A stretch of DNA of 64,000 nt from Xanthobacteraceae bacterium (GTDB lineage: Bacteria; Pseudomonadota; Alphaproteobacteria; Rhizobiales; Xanthobacteraceae). Every line of letters starts with the position of its first letter. The stretch's first letter is position 1. The notes under the pieces are model-generated. The model was not told where the DNA came from and ran no database searches. It saw nothing but the letters and a program-made list of their open reading frames with translations. The translations under genes and the position numbers were made by a program. Positions 45,178 through 55,729 of the stretch are shown here, piece after piece. The stretch spans positions 1,302,001-1,366,000 of the forward strand of contig JAHBZE010000001.1 of the NCBI GenBank assembly GCA_019635585.1, given 5' to 3'.

Positions 45178-46341
45178 ATGAACGAGATCACACAGACCCC
45201 GGTGCTCGAACAGCACAAGGAAAACGTAGAGACGAAGCGCGAACGGCTGTCGCCGATCAATCGCCGCCGCTGGGAGAATTTCAAGCGCCACCGGCGCGGA
45301 TACTGGTCGCTCTGGATCTTCGCGATCCTGTTCGCGATCTCGCTCTGCGCGGAACTGGTCGCGAACAACAAGCCGTTCCTCGTTTCCTACGAGGGCAAGT
45401 GGTATTATCCCATCGTCGAGTTCTATCCGGAAACGACGTTCGGCGGCGACTTCGAGACCGAAACCAATTACCGCGACCCGGAAGTGCAGCGGCTGATCAA
45501 GGAAAAAGGCGGCTACATGCTCTGGCCGCTGATCCGCTTCCATTATTCGACGATCAATTACGACGTGCCGACGCCCGCTCCCTCCAAACCGACCTGGATG
45601 TATTCGGAAGCCGAATGCAAGCCGGCGGTCGAGAAGAAAAGAGGCGCGACAAGCTGCGCCGATCTCGACCAGAACTGGCTCGGCACCGACACCGCGGCGC
45701 GCGACGTGACTGCGCGTATGATCTACGGCTTCCGTATCTCCGTGATCTTCGGCCTGACGCTCACGATTTTCTCCTCGATCATCGGCATCGCGGCCGGTGC
45801 AGTGCAGGGCTATTTCGGCGGCTGGGTCGATCTCGCCTTCCAGCGCTTCATCGAGATATGGACCTCGATCCCGACACTTTACGTGCTTCTGATTGTGGCG
45901 GCGGTGCTGCCGCAGGGATTCTTCGTGCTGCTTGGCATCTTGCTTTTATTCTCGTGGACGTCGCTGGTCGGCGTGGTGCGCGCGGAGTTTCTCCGCACAC
46001 GCAATTTCGAATATGTGCAGGCGGCGCGCGCACTCGGCGTTTCCAACACGGTCTTGATGTATCGCCACATCCTGCCGAACGCGATGGTCGCGACGCTGAC
46101 CTTCATGCCGTTCATTCTCTCCGGCTCGGTGATGACGCTGACCGCGCTCGATTATCTCGGCTATGGCCTGCCGCCCGGCTCCCCCTCGCTTGGCGAGTTA
46201 CTCAATCAGGGCCGCAATAACCTGCAGGCGCCGTGGCTCGGCATCACCGGCTTCTTCACGGTCGCGGTCCTGCTCACCCTCCTTATCTTCATCGGCGAAG
46301 CGATCCGCGACGCCTTCGATCCGCGAAAGACCTTCTCATGA
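45178..46341 (+). CDS. yejE: Peptide ABC transporter permease YejE
   Basis: 387 aa. The YejE-type N-terminus (SPINRRRWENFKRHRRGYWS) is followed by the first helix, a long periplasmic loop, and the permease domain. The EAA-type loop AARALGVSNTVLMYRHILPN couples to the ATPase. The last base pairs overlap the yejF start (ATGA). Confidence 0.92.
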   Translation: MNEITQTPVLEQHKENVETKRERLSPINRRRWENFKRHRRGYWSLWIFAILFAISLCAELVANNKPFLVSYEGKWYYPIVEFYPETTFGGDFETETNYRDPEVQRLIKEKGGYMLWPLIRFHYSTINYDVPTPAPSKPTWMYSEAECKPAVEKKRGATSCADLDQNWLGTDTAARDVTARMIYGFRISVIFGLTLTIFSSIIGIAAGAVQGYFGGWVDLAFQRFIEIWTSIPTLYVLLIVAAVLPQGFFVLLGILLLFSWTSLVGVVRAEFLRTRNFEYVQAARALGVSNTVLMYRHILPNAMVATLTFMPFILSGSVMTLTALDYLGYGLPPGSPSLGELLNQGRNNLQAPWLGITGFFTVAVLLTLLIFIGEAIRDAFDPRKTFS

Positions 46342-47960
46342 GCGGCGACGCGCTTCTCCAGATCAAGGACTTCTCGGTCGCCTTCCGGCAGAGCGAGCGC
46401 GAAACGCTCGCGGTCGACCGCATTTCGTTCGACGTAAAGAAAGGCGAGACGCTCGCCGTGGTCGGCGAATCCGGCTCCGGTAAATCCGTCACCGGGCTTT
46501 CGGTGTTGCGGCTCTTGCCCCCCTCCGCGCATCATCCGAGCGGCGAGATTCTGTTTCAGGGACGCGATCTACTGAAATTGACCGAGCGGGAAATGCGCGG
46601 CGTGCGCGGCAACGACATCACGATGGTTTTTCAGGAGCCGATGACTTCGCTGAACCCGCTGCACACCATCGGCCAGCAGATCGTCGAGGTGCTCGAGGTC
46701 CATCGCGGCATGAGCGGCAATGCGGCACGCGAACGCGTGATCGAATTGCTCACCGAAGTCGGTATCCCCGAGCCCGCCGAACGGCTTGGCTCCTACCCGC
46801 ATCAGCTTTCCGGGGGACAACGCCAGCGCGTGATGATAGCGCTCGCGCTTGCGAACGAACCGGATCTCTTCATAGCCGACGAGCCGACTACCGCGCTCGA
46901 CGTCACCGTGCAGGCGCAAATCCTGAAATTGCTGAAAGAGCTGCAAGGCCGCCTCGGCATGGCGATGCTGTTCATCACGCACGACCTGAACATCGTGCGC
47001 AAGATCGCGGACCGCGTCTGCGTGATGAAGCAGGGCAAGATCGTCGAGCAGGGTTCGGTCGAGGAAATCTTCAAGAACCCGCAGCACCCCTATACCAAGG
47101 CGCTGCTCGCAGCCGAGCCGCGGATGCAGCCCGCGCCCTCGCAGCCCGACGCGCCGACTATGATTTCGACCGAAGAACTGAAGGTCTGGTATCCGATCAA
47201 GCGCGGTCTTTTCAAACGCACGATCGGCCACATCAAGGCCGTCGACGGCATTACGTTGAAAATCCGCCGCGGCGAGACGCTCGGCGTGGTCGGCGAATCC
47301 GGCTCCGGCAAGACCACGCTGGGCCTCGCGCTACTCCGGCTCATTTCCAGCGAAGGACCGATCGTATTTCTCGGCAAGCCGCTGCAGGGCCTGAAATTTA
47401 AGGCAATGCGGCCGTTCCGCCGCGACATGCAGATCGTGTTTCAGGATCCTTACGGTTCGCTCTCGCCGCGCATGTCGATCACCGACATCGTTTCGGAGGG
47501 CCTGCGGGTCCACCAGCCGCAGCTTTCGGCGGAAGAACGCGACCGGCGTGCCGCCGAAGCGCTGAAAGATGTCGGCCTCGATCCGGCAACGCGGCACCGC
47601 TATCCGCACGAATTTTCAGGCGGGCAGCGCCAGCGCATCGCGGTCGCGCGCGCGATGGTGCTCGAGCCGTCGTTCGTGGTGCTGGACGAGCCCACCAGCG
47701 CGCTCGACATGCTGGTTCAGTCGCAGATCGTCGATCTATTGCGGGATCTGCAGAAGAAGCGCGAACTGACCTACCTCTTCATCAGCCACGACCTGCGCGT
47801 GGTCGCAGCACTCGCAAGCCACGTCATGGTGATGAAGGACGGCAAGATCGTCGAGCAGGGCCCGGCGGAAAAACTCTTCAAGAGTCCGGAGAGCGACTAT
47901 ACGCGCGCGCTGTTCGCCGCCGCCTTCTCGCTTGAGGCGGAGCACGCCGCCAAAGCATAA
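46338..47960 (+). CDS. yejF: Peptide ABC transporter ATP-binding protein YejF (two domains)
   Basis: 540 aa from the ATG at 46338. It carries two ATPase domains in one chain: Walker A GESGSGKS and GESGSGKTT, signature [10 protein letters not shown] and [10 protein letters not shown], Walker [13 protein letters not shown] and [11 protein letters not shown]. This fused form is typical of YejF and drives import through YejBE. The next gene is convergent, with only 2 bp between stops. Confidence 0.92.
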   Translation: MSGDALLQIKDFSVAFRQSERETLAVDRISFDVKKGETLAVVGESGSGKSVTGLSVLRLLPPSAHHPSGEILFQGRDLLKLTEREMRGVRGNDITMVFQEPMTSLNPLHTIGQQIVEVLEVHRGMSGNAARERVIELLTEVGIPEPAERLGSYPHQLSGGQRQRVMIALALANEPDLFIADEPTTALDVTVQAQILKLLKELQGRLGMAMLFITHDLNIVRKIADRVCVMKQGKIVEQGSVEEIFKNPQHPYTKALLAAEPRMQPAPSQPDAPTMISTEELKVWYPIKRGLFKRTIGHIKAVDGITLKIRRGETLGVVGESGSGKTTLGLALLRLISSEGPIVFLGKPLQGLKFKAMRPFRRDMQIVFQDPYGSLSPRMSITDIVSEGLRVHQPQLSAEERDRRAAEALKDVGLDPATRHRYPHEFSGGQRQRIAVARAMVLEPSFVVLDEPTSALDMLVQSQIVDLLRDLQKKRELTYLFISHDLRVVAALASHVMVMKDGKIVEQGPAEKLFKSPESDYTRALFAAAFSLEAEHAAKA

Positions 47961-47962
47961 TT

Positions 47963-48538
47963 CTATTTCGCTTCGCGGCCGAGCCGGCGCATGGTTTCGA
48001 GCCCACGCGTACGGGATGCGGGATTCTCCACGGTACCTATCAGCGTTTCCCGGACCGGCTTGATACCGACGAAATGGAGAATATTTCGCCGGAGGCTGCT
48101 TACGCTGTGCGATAAGAAGAACAGGCGATAGAAGAATCCCGGCATTCCCATCGTGACAACCACGCGCGCGGATTTTCCGGTGAGGAGACCGGGCGAAAGC
48201 GTTCGCTTGCCCTTCCCGATCGCGAAGCCGGGACGAAATACCTGCTCGAAGAATCCTTTGAGCAGCCCGGGCATTGCACCGAGCCAGAGCGGAAACAGAA
48301 TGACCAAATGATCGGCCCAAGCAATCGTTGCCTGCGCATCCTTGACCGGCGCGGGCACTTCGCCGCTCTCCCAGTCCTTGCCCGAGCGCAGCACGTCGAT
48401 GCCCGCGTTCGCAACTTCGATCGTGCGGACTTCGTGGCCTTCATCTTTTGCGGCGGCAGCGTAGGCCGCGGCGAGCGCGTGCCCGAAGCGTGCCGGATCG
48501 GGATCGGGATGCCCGTCGATGACGACGATCTTTTTCAT
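47963..48538 (-). CDS. NAD(P)H quinone reductase-like flavoprotein
   Basis: 191 aa, flavodoxin-like fold of the NQO1/MdaB family: KIVVIDGHPDPDPARFGHAL at the N-terminus (FMN/FAD phosphate loop) and ILFPLWLGAMPGLLKGFF in the middle. The reaction is likely two-electron reduction of quinones, but the physiological substrate is unknown. It lies alone between yejF and an NlpC/P60 gene. Confidence 0.8.
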   Translation of the reverse strand: MKKIVVIDGHPDPDPARFGHALAAAYAAAAKDEGHEVRTIEVANAGIDVLRSGKDWESGEVPAPVKDAQATIAWADHLVILFPLWLGAMPGLLKGFFEQVFRPGFAIGKGKRTLSPGLLTGKSARVVVTMGMPGFFYRLFFLSHSVSSLRRNILHFVGIKPVRETLIGTVENPASRTRGLETMRRLGREAK

Positions 48539-48591
48539 GGTGATCGTCTAGGAGAGACGCGACGATTCGTAATTGATCTTCCGCAATTGCC

Positions 48592-49440
48592 TTATGGCCG
48601 CCGCACAGCGACGACTTCCGAGCCGCTTTCGCGAATCCGCGCGATCGCGCCCGACAGCTGCTCTATTGCAACCGCCATATGAAAGGCGTTGGCGTGCAGG
48701 AGTTTCCCCTCGCCGGCGAAGAAGCCCACGTGCCCCTTCCAGTAGATCAGATCGCCACGAACAAGCGCCTTCTCGTCTCCGGAGAACGAAACCGGCCTTC
48801 CGACCTTCTGCTGCATGTCGCTGTCGCGCGGGCATTCGCGGCCGGTGCTCTGGAGCGCGAGCTGCACGAGCCCCGAACAATCAAGGCCCGCGGAAGTCTT
48901 GCCGCCCCAGAGATAAGGCGTGCCGAGAAAGCGCATCGCCACTTCGACCGGATCCTTCTCGCGGAAATCCAGCGGCGCGACATGCCGTTTTGGAATAAAT
49001 CCACCGCTCGCCGCGGCCGCGAATGTGTCGTCTTCGCGAACGACCTCGATCTCGCTGCCGAAAGAGAGCGACGCCATCGGTGGCGACTTGATGTCGGGTT
49101 TCGGAAACACGAAGGTGCGCAGCGCGCGGATGCGATGCGTCGGCTTGCCGCTTTCTTTCGCAAGCGCATTCGACGGCAGCCAGCCGACATAGCCGTCACG
49201 CGCAAGCTGACCCCAAGACCAGCCTTCGTCGGTTTCCTCGTACACGACGACGCGCTCGCCATGCAGCGCTTCGGTATCCAACATGGCTTCGGAAGTCGGC
49301 GCGCTTCGGAGCGGTGCGGAAACGTCGATCACCTGCATCGTGACGCCGTCAACAAAGCGCGCCGCCTCCACCTTGCCGCGCAAATAAGACGCGGCGAGAT
49401 CGGGACGCGCGGGCGTGAGCCGCTTGTCGAACCCGCTCAT
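48592..49440 (-). CDS. NlpC/P60 (C40) peptidase
   Basis: 282 aa. Two bacterial SH3-like regions (about 30-95 and 105-160) precede a C40 domain with catalytic C in LDCSGLVQ and His in GHVGFF and LLHANAFHM. Such enzymes cut peptidoglycan stem peptides, often gamma-D-Glu-diaminopimelate bonds. No signal peptide is visible, suggesting action on cytoplasmic recycled peptides. The start overlaps the MarR stop by 4 bp. Confidence 0.87.
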   Translation of the reverse strand: MSGFDKRLTPARPDLAASYLRGKVEAARFVDGVTMQVIDVSAPLRSAPTSEAMLDTEALHGERVVVYEETDEGWSWGQLARDGYVGWLPSNALAKESGKPTHRIRALRTFVFPKPDIKSPPMASLSFGSEIEVVREDDTFAAAASGGFIPKRHVAPLDFREKDPVEVAMRFLGTPYLWGGKTSAGLDCSGLVQLALQSTGRECPRDSDMQQKVGRPVSFSGDEKALVRGDLIYWKGHVGFFAGEGKLLHANAFHMAVAIEQLSGAIARIRESGSEVVAVRRP

Positions 49441-49787
49441 AGCGGAAGTTCTTTCGCTTTTGCGACCATCAGATCGGCGAGCCGTTCGACATAGAGCGCG
49501 CCCTTCACCGTGCGCTGGACGAGCACGTTGCGGCGATCGGAAGGATCGCGGCGGCGCTGCAACAACTCCATGCGTCCCAGGGTGTCGAGCGCGCGGGTGA
49601 TCACGGGCTTGGTCACGCTCAGCTTGGCGGCGAGCCCGCGCACAGTGTGCGGCGGCGGCTCGAGATAGACCGTGAGCAGGATCGTGATCTGCCGCGCCGA
49701 GAGGTCGCGATCGTCGTCGCGCACCATCTCGTAATTCAGATCGTGCAGGAGTTTCAGCGCCTGCGACGGGCGGATTTCGACAGCCAC
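49437..49787 (-). CDS. MarR-family transcriptional regulator
   Basis: 116 aa from GTG 49787, with no strong Shine-Dalgarno. Winged helix: VRGLAAKLSVTKPVITRALD is the recognition region and RRRDPSDRRNVLVQRT is the wing, as in MarR proteins, although it is shorter than usual at the N-terminus. It overlaps the NlpC/P60 start by 4 bp and may control it; the ligand is unknown. Confidence 0.78.
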   Translation of the reverse strand: MAVEIRPSQALKLLHDLNYEMVRDDDRDLSARQITILLTVYLEPPPHTVRGLAAKLSVTKPVITRALDTLGRMELLQRRRDPSDRRNVLVQRTVKGALYVERLADLMVAKAKELPL

Positions 49788-49849
49788 GGCTTGCTCGATA
49801 AATCGTTTCGGAGCCGTATCATTTCAGGCGGCGCGCAGCCGCGCAAGCC

Positions 49850-51271
49850 TTAGCCGTAGCGTTCGGTTAACAACGCATAGAGTGCGCGCACCGAATGCGC
49901 TTCGCCGCCCTCGGGGCGGCCGGGCTTCTCTTTCGGATTCCACGCGAAGATGTCGAGATGCAGCCAGCTTTTGGCTCGCTCAACGAATTTAGAAAGAAAG
50001 AGTGCGGCGGTGATCGCGCCCGCGTGCCCGCCGCCGACGTTGTTCGTATCGGCGGTGCGCGAGTTCAACATCTCCATGTAAGGCTGCCACAAAGGAAGAC
50101 GCCACAGCGGGTCGGCTTCTTTCATGGAGTGTATCGCGAGCGCATTCCAGAGCGCGTCGTCATTCGTGAACGCGGGCGGAATTTCTGGCCCAAGCGCCAC
50201 ACGCGCGGCACCCGTGAGCGTCGCAAAGTCGATCACGAGTTCGGGCTTTTCTTCGTCCGCAAGCGTGAGCGCGTCTGCAAGCACGAGACGGCCTTCGGCG
50301 TCGGTGTTTCCGATCTCGACCGTGATGCCCTTGCGGCTCTTGAAGATGTCGCTGGGACGGAACGCGATTCCCGAAATCGAATTTTCGACGGCGGGAACGA
50401 TCACGCGCAGCCGCACTTTCAGCTTCGCGTCCATGATCATATGCGCGAGCGCGAGCGAAGCCGCGGCACCGCCCATGTCCTTCTTCATCAGAAGCATCGC
50501 CGAGCTTGGCTTGATGTCGAGGCCGCCGGTGTCAAAGCAAACGCCTTTACCGACCAGCGTCACTTTCGGGTGCGAAGGCTTGCCCCAGGTGAATTCGACG
50601 AGCCTGGGTTCGCGTTCGCTGCCCTGCCCGACCGCGTAGACCAGCGGAAAATTTTTCTTCAGCAAATCCTTGCCGATGACGCTTGAAACTTTCGCGCCAT
50701 GCTTCTTCGCAAGCTTACGGATCGCGGCTTCGAGTTCGGCGGGACCGAGATCGTTCGCGGGTGTGTTGACAAGATCGCGTGCGAGCGCGACGCCTTCGGC
50801 GATACGCAAAACTTCTCTCGCATCGACGCCGGCAGGCACCACGAGCCGCGGCGCCTTCTTCTTGTTCTCGCGATAACGCGTGAAGCGGTAGGAACCCAGC
50901 GCGAAGGCAAGCGACGCCATGCGCGCATCCTTCGGCGCCTCGGCAAATTTCCAGTCGCCCTCCGGCAACACGGTCGCGAGTTTCCCTGCGAGCAGCGGAT
51001 CGAAAAACTTCGCGTTGCGCTTGCCTAACCCAAAGAGGCAACCCGCGATGCCGCCTTTGCCGTCCGGCAGAACGAGATGCCGCCCCGCGTCGGGCGCGAA
51101 GCCGGACGCGTCGGCAAACGCGCGCGCGGCAGCGGCCAGGCCTTCGCGGACCGCTTTCCAGGTGGCGTCATCGACGCACCAGATCGGCTTTGCATTGGCG
51201 GCGGCGGTCACAAGAGCGGGATGATGAGCTTGGATCAAAGGGACTTTTCCGTGTTTTTTGCCGTCTAACAC
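49850..51271 (-). CDS. Leucyl aminopeptidase family protein (M17)
   Basis: 473 aa, beginning at GTG 51271 without a visible Shine-Dalgarno. An internal GTG about 20 codons in is an alternative. The M17 catalytic domain is intact: VGKGVCFDTGGLDIKPS (metal ligands), KKDMGGAA and NTDAEGRLVLADAL. It removes N-terminal residues from peptides using two metal ions. It stands on the minus strand, divergent from the tadD-like gene. Confidence 0.9.
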   Translation of the reverse strand: MLDGKKHGKVPLIQAHHPALVTAAANAKPIWCVDDATWKAVREGLAAAARAFADASGFAPDAGRHLVLPDGKGGIAGCLFGLGKRNAKFFDPLLAGKLATVLPEGDWKFAEAPKDARMASLAFALGSYRFTRYRENKKKAPRLVVPAGVDAREVLRIAEGVALARDLVNTPANDLGPAELEAAIRKLAKKHGAKVSSVIGKDLLKKNFPLVYAVGQGSEREPRLVEFTWGKPSHPKVTLVGKGVCFDTGGLDIKPSSAMLLMKKDMGGAAASLALAHMIMDAKLKVRLRVIVPAVENSISGIAFRPSDIFKSRKGITVEIGNTDAEGRLVLADALTLADEEKPELVIDFATLTGAARVALGPEIPPAFTNDDALWNALAIHSMKEADPLWRLPLWQPYMEMLNSRTADTNNVGGGHAGAITAALFLSKFVERAKSWLHLDIFAWNPKEKPGRPEGGEAHSVRALYALLTERYG

Positions 51272-51378
51272 GCCGGAATAGCCCGAGAAAGCGGGCTTAA
51301 CGCAGCGTTAGGGTTAACTCTCTATTGCTTTTCGGAGCCTTCCGGCGTCTCGCGCCGGCAGGCGCGCGGAGTAATTGT

Positions 51379-52182
51379 ATGCAGTGTAATCCCGCAATCC
51401 GGAAGCAGCGCTTCCACGGCAGCGTTTCCAAGCTCGCCATTCTTGCCGTGCTGGCCGCCTCCCTCGGCGCCTGCGCCACCAAGCCCAACAGCAACGACAT
51501 CACCGGGTCGATCCAGAACCCGTTCCGCGCTCCCGAAAGCGATCCGCGCGCGGAGACCGAACGGCTGGGACAGGCCTATCAGGCGCGGCCCGCCGATCCC
51601 GAAACCGCGATCGCCTATGCGCAGGCGCTGCGCCGCTCCGAACAGCAGGCGCAGGCCGTCGCCGTGCTGGAACAGGCCGCGCTGAAGAACCCGAAACACA
51701 AGGGCCTGCTCGGCGAGTATGGCCGCGCACTCGCCGAAGTCGGACGACTCCAGCAGGCGCTCGACGTGCTTTCGCGCGCGCATACGCCTGACCGGCCCGA
51801 CTGGCGTATCCTGAACGCGCAGGGCGCGATCCAGGACCAACTCGGCAACTACAAGGAAGCGCGCCGCTACTACCAGACCGCGCTCAAGATGGCGCCCGAA
51901 GAGCCTGCTATCCTCTCAAACCTCGGGCTTTCCTACATTCTCTCGAAAGATCTGAAGCAGGCCGAAACGACGCTGCGGCGGGCCGCCGCCAATCCACGCG
52001 CGGAGAAGCGCGTGCGCCAAAACCTTGCGCTCTCGCTCGCGCTGCAGGGCAAGTTCGACGAAGCGGAAAAGATCGCCGCCGGAGACCTGCCGCCGGAAGA
52101 AGCCAGCGCCAATATCGCGGCGCTGCGCGACATGATCCGCCAGCAACAGCAGCCGCGCAACATCCCGCGCACGCAGTCCTGA
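51379..52182 (+). CDS. tadD: TadD-like TPR lipoprotein of the Flp pilus system
   Basis: 267 aa from the ATG at 51379; an in-frame TTG 18 codons upstream is possible. The signal peptide ends in a lipobox LGAC, then TPR repeats follow (about 55-230), including NPKHKGLLGEYGRALAEVGR. TadD lipoproteins assist assembly of the Tad secretin. It converges on tadC with a shared terminator between them. Confidence 0.8.
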   Translation: MQCNPAIRKQRFHGSVSKLAILAVLAASLGACATKPNSNDITGSIQNPFRAPESDPRAETERLGQAYQARPADPETAIAYAQALRRSEQQAQAVAVLEQAALKNPKHKGLLGEYGRALAEVGRLQQALDVLSRAHTPDRPDWRILNAQGAIQDQLGNYKEARRYYQTALKMAPEEPAILSNLGLSYILSKDLKQAETTLRRAAANPRAEKRVRQNLALSLALQGKFDEAEKIAAGDLPPEEASANIAALRDMIRQQQQPRNIPRTQS

Positions 52183-52207
52183 AGTTCGAGGTTCGGATCA
52201 AAAAGAA

Positions 52208-52231
52208 ACGCCCGCTCTCGCGCGGGCGTTT
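52208..52231. terminator. Bidirectional terminator between tadD and tadC
   Basis: AACGCCCGC and GCGGGCGTT form a 9-bp GC-rich stem around TCTCGC, with A-rich flank on the left and T-rich flank on the right, so it can end transcripts from both convergent genes. Confidence 0.85.
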
Positions 52232-52234
52232 TCG

Positions 52235-53209
52235 TTACTTGATTTCCATGACCCGGATCGCGGCCGGCCCCATGATGACGATGAACAGCACCGGCAGGAA
52301 GAACAGGATCATCGGCACGGTGAGCTTCGGCGGCAGCGCTGCCGCCTTCTTCTCCGCTTCCGACATGCGCTGGTCGCGGATTTCCTGCGCCAGCACGCGC
52401 AGCGCCTGTGCGAGCGGCGTGCCATAGCGCTCGGCTTGAATGAGCGCGGTACAGACCGCTTTCACGCCGTCAATGCCAGTGCGGACGGCAAGATTTTCGA
52501 AAGCCTGCCGCCGGTCCTGCAGATAAGACAGCTCGGCTGTCGTCAGCGTCAGTTCTTCCGCGAGCGGCACCGACTGCGAGCCTACTTCCTGGCTGACGCG
52601 CTTGAAAGCCGCGTCGATCGACATGCCGGATTCCACGCAAATCAACAAAAGATCGAGCGCGTCGGGAAACGCGCGGCGGATGGACTGCTGGCGGCGCGTG
52701 ATCACGTTCTTCAGGAAAAGCTGCGGCGCCTTGATGCCGAGATAGGCCGCGCCGATACAGATGCCGAACTTGACCATCGGCGGCTGATCGATCGGGACCA
52801 GAAGGAAAAGATAGAATATCGCGAAGAAGAACATTCCGATCGGGGCGACCATGCGGAAGAACAGGAACGAGACCTGCGGCCCCTGCCCGCGATAACCGGC
52901 CCGCACCAGCATCAACTTTGCTTCTTCTTCGCCGAGCCACTTCTTCAGGTCGAGCTTCTCGACGATGTTCTGCATGAAGGCCTTCGGCGTCGGCCGCAGG
53001 TTGACCTTCTCGCCACGGGCGAGCTTCTCGCGCTCACGCGCTCGAATCTGGCCGCGCTCGATGGCGAGCGTCTTCATGCGGCGATCCAGACCGTCGCCGG
53101 AGATAAAAGGCATCGCGATCGTATAGATCGTCGCGATCACCGCGATCGCGGTGAACAGCGTCGTCATAAAGCGGGCGTCGCTCAGCCTGTCATAAATCAG
53201 ATCGACCAT
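52235..53209 (-). CDS. tadC: Tad pilus inner-membrane protein TadC
   Basis: 324 aa, T2SSF domain. Membrane segments lie near 15-35, 125-165 and the C-terminus. The GspF-like stretch FPDALDLLLICVESGMSIDA is characteristic. It forms the inner-membrane platform with TadB, which lies 10 bp upstream. It is the last gene of the minus-strand tad operon. Confidence 0.9.
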   Translation of the reverse strand: MVDLIYDRLSDARFMTTLFTAIAVIATIYTIAMPFISGDGLDRRMKTLAIERGQIRAREREKLARGEKVNLRPTPKAFMQNIVEKLDLKKWLGEEEAKLMLVRAGYRGQGPQVSFLFFRMVAPIGMFFFAIFYLFLLVPIDQPPMVKFGICIGAAYLGIKAPQLFLKNVITRRQQSIRRAFPDALDLLLICVESGMSIDAAFKRVSQEVGSQSVPLAEELTLTTAELSYLQDRRQAFENLAVRTGIDGVKAVCTALIQAERYGTPLAQALRVLAQEIRDQRMSEAEKKAAALPPKLTVPMILFFLPVLFIVIMGPAAIRVMEIK

Positions 53210-53219
53210 CGGTTCGCCC

Positions 53220-54200
53220 TTAGAAATCGAAATTGATCATACGCTTCATCACGAACACGCCGATCAACATCCAGACAACGGAACCCGCCATCAGTACGCG
53301 GCCCGTGGATGTCGTCCACAGAAGCTCGATGTAACCGGGGCTCGTGAGATAGACGAGCGTCATGACGGCGAATGGAAGCGAGGCGATGATGCTCGCGGAA
53401 GCCTTGGCTTCCATCGACATCGCCTTGATCTTTTCCGCCATTTTCTTGCGCTCGCGCAGTACGCGCGAAAGATTGCCGAGCGCCTCGGAAAGGTTTCCGC
53501 CGGCCTGCTGCTGAATCGCGAGCACGATGCCGAAGAAGTTTGCTTCCGGCAGCGGCACACGCTCGTACATTTTCGCGGCTGAATCCGAAAGTGACATACC
53601 GACTGCCTGACCTTCGGCAATCTGGCGGAATTCACCTTTTACCGGCTCGACGGTTTCGCTCGCGATAATGCGGATACAATCGCCGATCGGAAGACCTGCT
53701 TTGACGCCGCGCACGATGACGTCGATCGCGTTCGGCAATTCGAGAATAAATTTGTTTTCGCGCTTCTTTTTCAGGTAACCGATGAACCAGCGCGGGATGC
53801 CGAAGCCGCCGGCAAGAAACGCCGGTGCCGCCAGCAGAAGTCCCATGCCCGACAGATACATCAGCGCGAAACACACGAGCCCCGCGGCTATGCTGAACAT
53901 GTAGAACTGCCGCTTGGTAATCGAGAGACCCGCCTGTTGCAGGCGAATTTCGATCGGCGGATTTTTGACGTTCTTCCTGCGCGCTTCGAGTTGCTTGAGC
54001 GACTCTTCGACCTGCTGCCTGCGCGAGGTCGCCGCGTCCGCGCCTTTCGCTCGTCCGCGCTTGGCCTGGATTTCATCGACCGAGATTTCCTTGAGCCGCT
54101 GCTCGGCGCGTTTTTCTCCCGAGATCATCGGATAGATGAAAACGTAGAGCACGCCGCCAACGGCGACCGTGATCAGGAATGCGAAAGCCATTGAACTCAT
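53220..54200 (-). CDS. tadB: Tad pilus inner-membrane protein TadB
   Basis: 326 aa, T2SSF domain with membrane helices at the N-terminus, about 105-140 and the C-terminus. LPNAIDVIVRGVKAGLPIGD is the GspF-like motif. Its start overlaps the end of cpaF by 4 bp. It acts with TadC as the platform engaged by the CpaF ATPase. Confidence 0.9.
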   Translation of the reverse strand: MSSMAFAFLITVAVGGVLYVFIYPMISGEKRAEQRLKEISVDEIQAKRGRAKGADAATSRRQQVEESLKQLEARRKNVKNPPIEIRLQQAGLSITKRQFYMFSIAAGLVCFALMYLSGMGLLLAAPAFLAGGFGIPRWFIGYLKKKRENKFILELPNAIDVIVRGVKAGLPIGDCIRIIASETVEPVKGEFRQIAEGQAVGMSLSDSAAKMYERVPLPEANFFGIVLAIQQQAGGNLSEALGNLSRVLRERKKMAEKIKAMSMEAKASASIIASLPFAVMTLVYLTSPGYIELLWTTSTGRVLMAGSVVWMLIGVFVMKRMINFDF

Positions 54201-55708
54201 TTGCGGCCCAGCACGTCGTCGATCTCGGAGGCATCGAGCGCCGCGGCAAGCCGCGTCTGCTCGCCGTAATACTTGGCGCGATCCCAGAATCGCGGCTGGC
54301 CGATTCCGGTCGAGCGGTGGCGGCCGAGCAGATTTCCATTCTGGTCCTCGCCCAGATAGTCGAACACGAAGAGATCCTGCGTGGTGACGACCTCGCCTTC
54401 CATGCCGACCACTTCGGTGACATGCGTGATGCGGCGCGAGCCATCGCGCATACGCGACGCCTGAATGATGACGTCGATCGAGGACACGACCATTTCGCGA
54501 ATGGTGCGCGGCGGCAGCGAGAAGCCGCCCATGGTGATCATGGATTCGAGACGGGAAAGCGCTTCGCGAGGGCTATTCGCGTGCAGCGTGCCCATCGAGC
54601 CGTCGTGGCCGGTATTCATGGCCTGCAACAGGTCGAACGCCTCGGGGCCGCGGACTTCGCCGACGATGATGCGCTCGGGACGCATACGCAGGCAGTTGCG
54701 CACGAGATCGCGCATCGTCACCTGACCCTCGCCTTCGAGGTTCGGCGGGCGCGTTTCCAGGCGCACGACATGCGGCTGCTGGAGCTGCAATTCGGCGGCG
54801 TCTTCGCAGGTGATGATACGTTCGTCGTTGTCGATATAAGCGGTGAGGCAGTTCAAGAGCGTCGTCTTGCCCGAGCCGGTGCCGCCGGAGATCAGCGTGT
54901 TCACGCGGCAGCGGCCGATGATGCGAAGCAATTCCGCACCCTGATCCGACACCGAACCGAACTTGACCAGATCGGAAAGCTTGAGCTTGTCTTTCTTGAA
55001 CTTACGAATGGTGAGCGCGGGGCCGTCGATCGAAAGCGGCGGCACGATCACGTTGACGCGCGAGCCGTCCGGCAGGCGGGCATCGCAGATCGGCGAGGAT
55101 TCGTCGACGCGGCGGCCGATCTGGCTCACGATGCGCTGGCAGATGTTGTGAAGCTGCTGGTTGTCGCGGAAGCGGATTCCGGTCTGCTGAATCTTGCCTT
55201 TGACTTCGATGTAAACGGTGTTCGCACCGTTCACCATGATATCGGCGATGTCGTCGCGCGCGAGCAGCGGCTCCAGCGGCCCGTAGCCCAGCACGTCGTT
55301 GCAGATGTCGTCGAGCAGTTCCTCCTGCTCGGCAATCGACATCACCACGTTCTTGATCGTGATGATTTCGATCACGATGTCGCGGATTTCTTCGCGTGCG
55401 GCGATCGGCTCGAGCTTGGCGAGTTGCGTCAGGTCGATCGCCTCGATCAGTGCGCCGAAGATCTGGCCCTTGACCTCGTAGAAGCTCTCCGAGCGCTGAT
55501 TGCTCATGATCGGCGGCGCGGGTGCCGCGGGCGCGAGCGGCGGCGCGGATACGGACGGCGCCTTCGGCTGCTGCTGGGGCGCAAAATCGGAAACGGTCGC
55601 AGGCGGCAGCATCTGCGCCGGTGCCGGCGGCGGCGCGGATTGCGCAGGCGCGCGCGGCGTTTCCCGCAAACCGGTATCGCCGCCGCTATTGCCTCTTTTC
55701 CCGAACAT
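54197..55708 (-). CDS. cpaF: Tad pilus assembly ATPase TadA/CpaF
   Basis: 503 aa. An N-terminal Pro/Ala-rich disordered part (1-75) precedes the secretion ATPase. Walker A is [11 protein letters not shown], the Asp box region follows, and Walker B lies in [20 protein letters not shown]. It powers Flp pilus assembly and, in related bacteria, also retraction. It overlaps tadB and follows cpaE by 21 bp. Confidence 0.94.
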   Translation of the reverse strand: MFGKRGNSGGDTGLRETPRAPAQSAPPPAPAQMLPPATVSDFAPQQQPKAPSVSAPPLAPAAPAPPIMSNQRSESFYEVKGQIFGALIEAIDLTQLAKLEPIAAREEIRDIVIEIITIKNVVMSIAEQEELLDDICNDVLGYGPLEPLLARDDIADIMVNGANTVYIEVKGKIQQTGIRFRDNQQLHNICQRIVSQIGRRVDESSPICDARLPDGSRVNVIVPPLSIDGPALTIRKFKKDKLKLSDLVKFGSVSDQGAELLRIIGRCRVNTLISGGTGSGKTTLLNCLTAYIDNDERIITCEDAAELQLQQPHVVRLETRPPNLEGEGQVTMRDLVRNCLRMRPERIIVGEVRGPEAFDLLQAMNTGHDGSMGTLHANSPREALSRLESMITMGGFSLPPRTIREMVVSSIDVIIQASRMRDGSRRITHVTEVVGMEGEVVTTQDLFVFDYLGEDQNGNLLGRHRSTGIGQPRFWDRAKYYGEQTRLAAALDASEIDDVLGRK

Positions 55709-55729
55709 TCCGGACCCCGAACCTGCGAA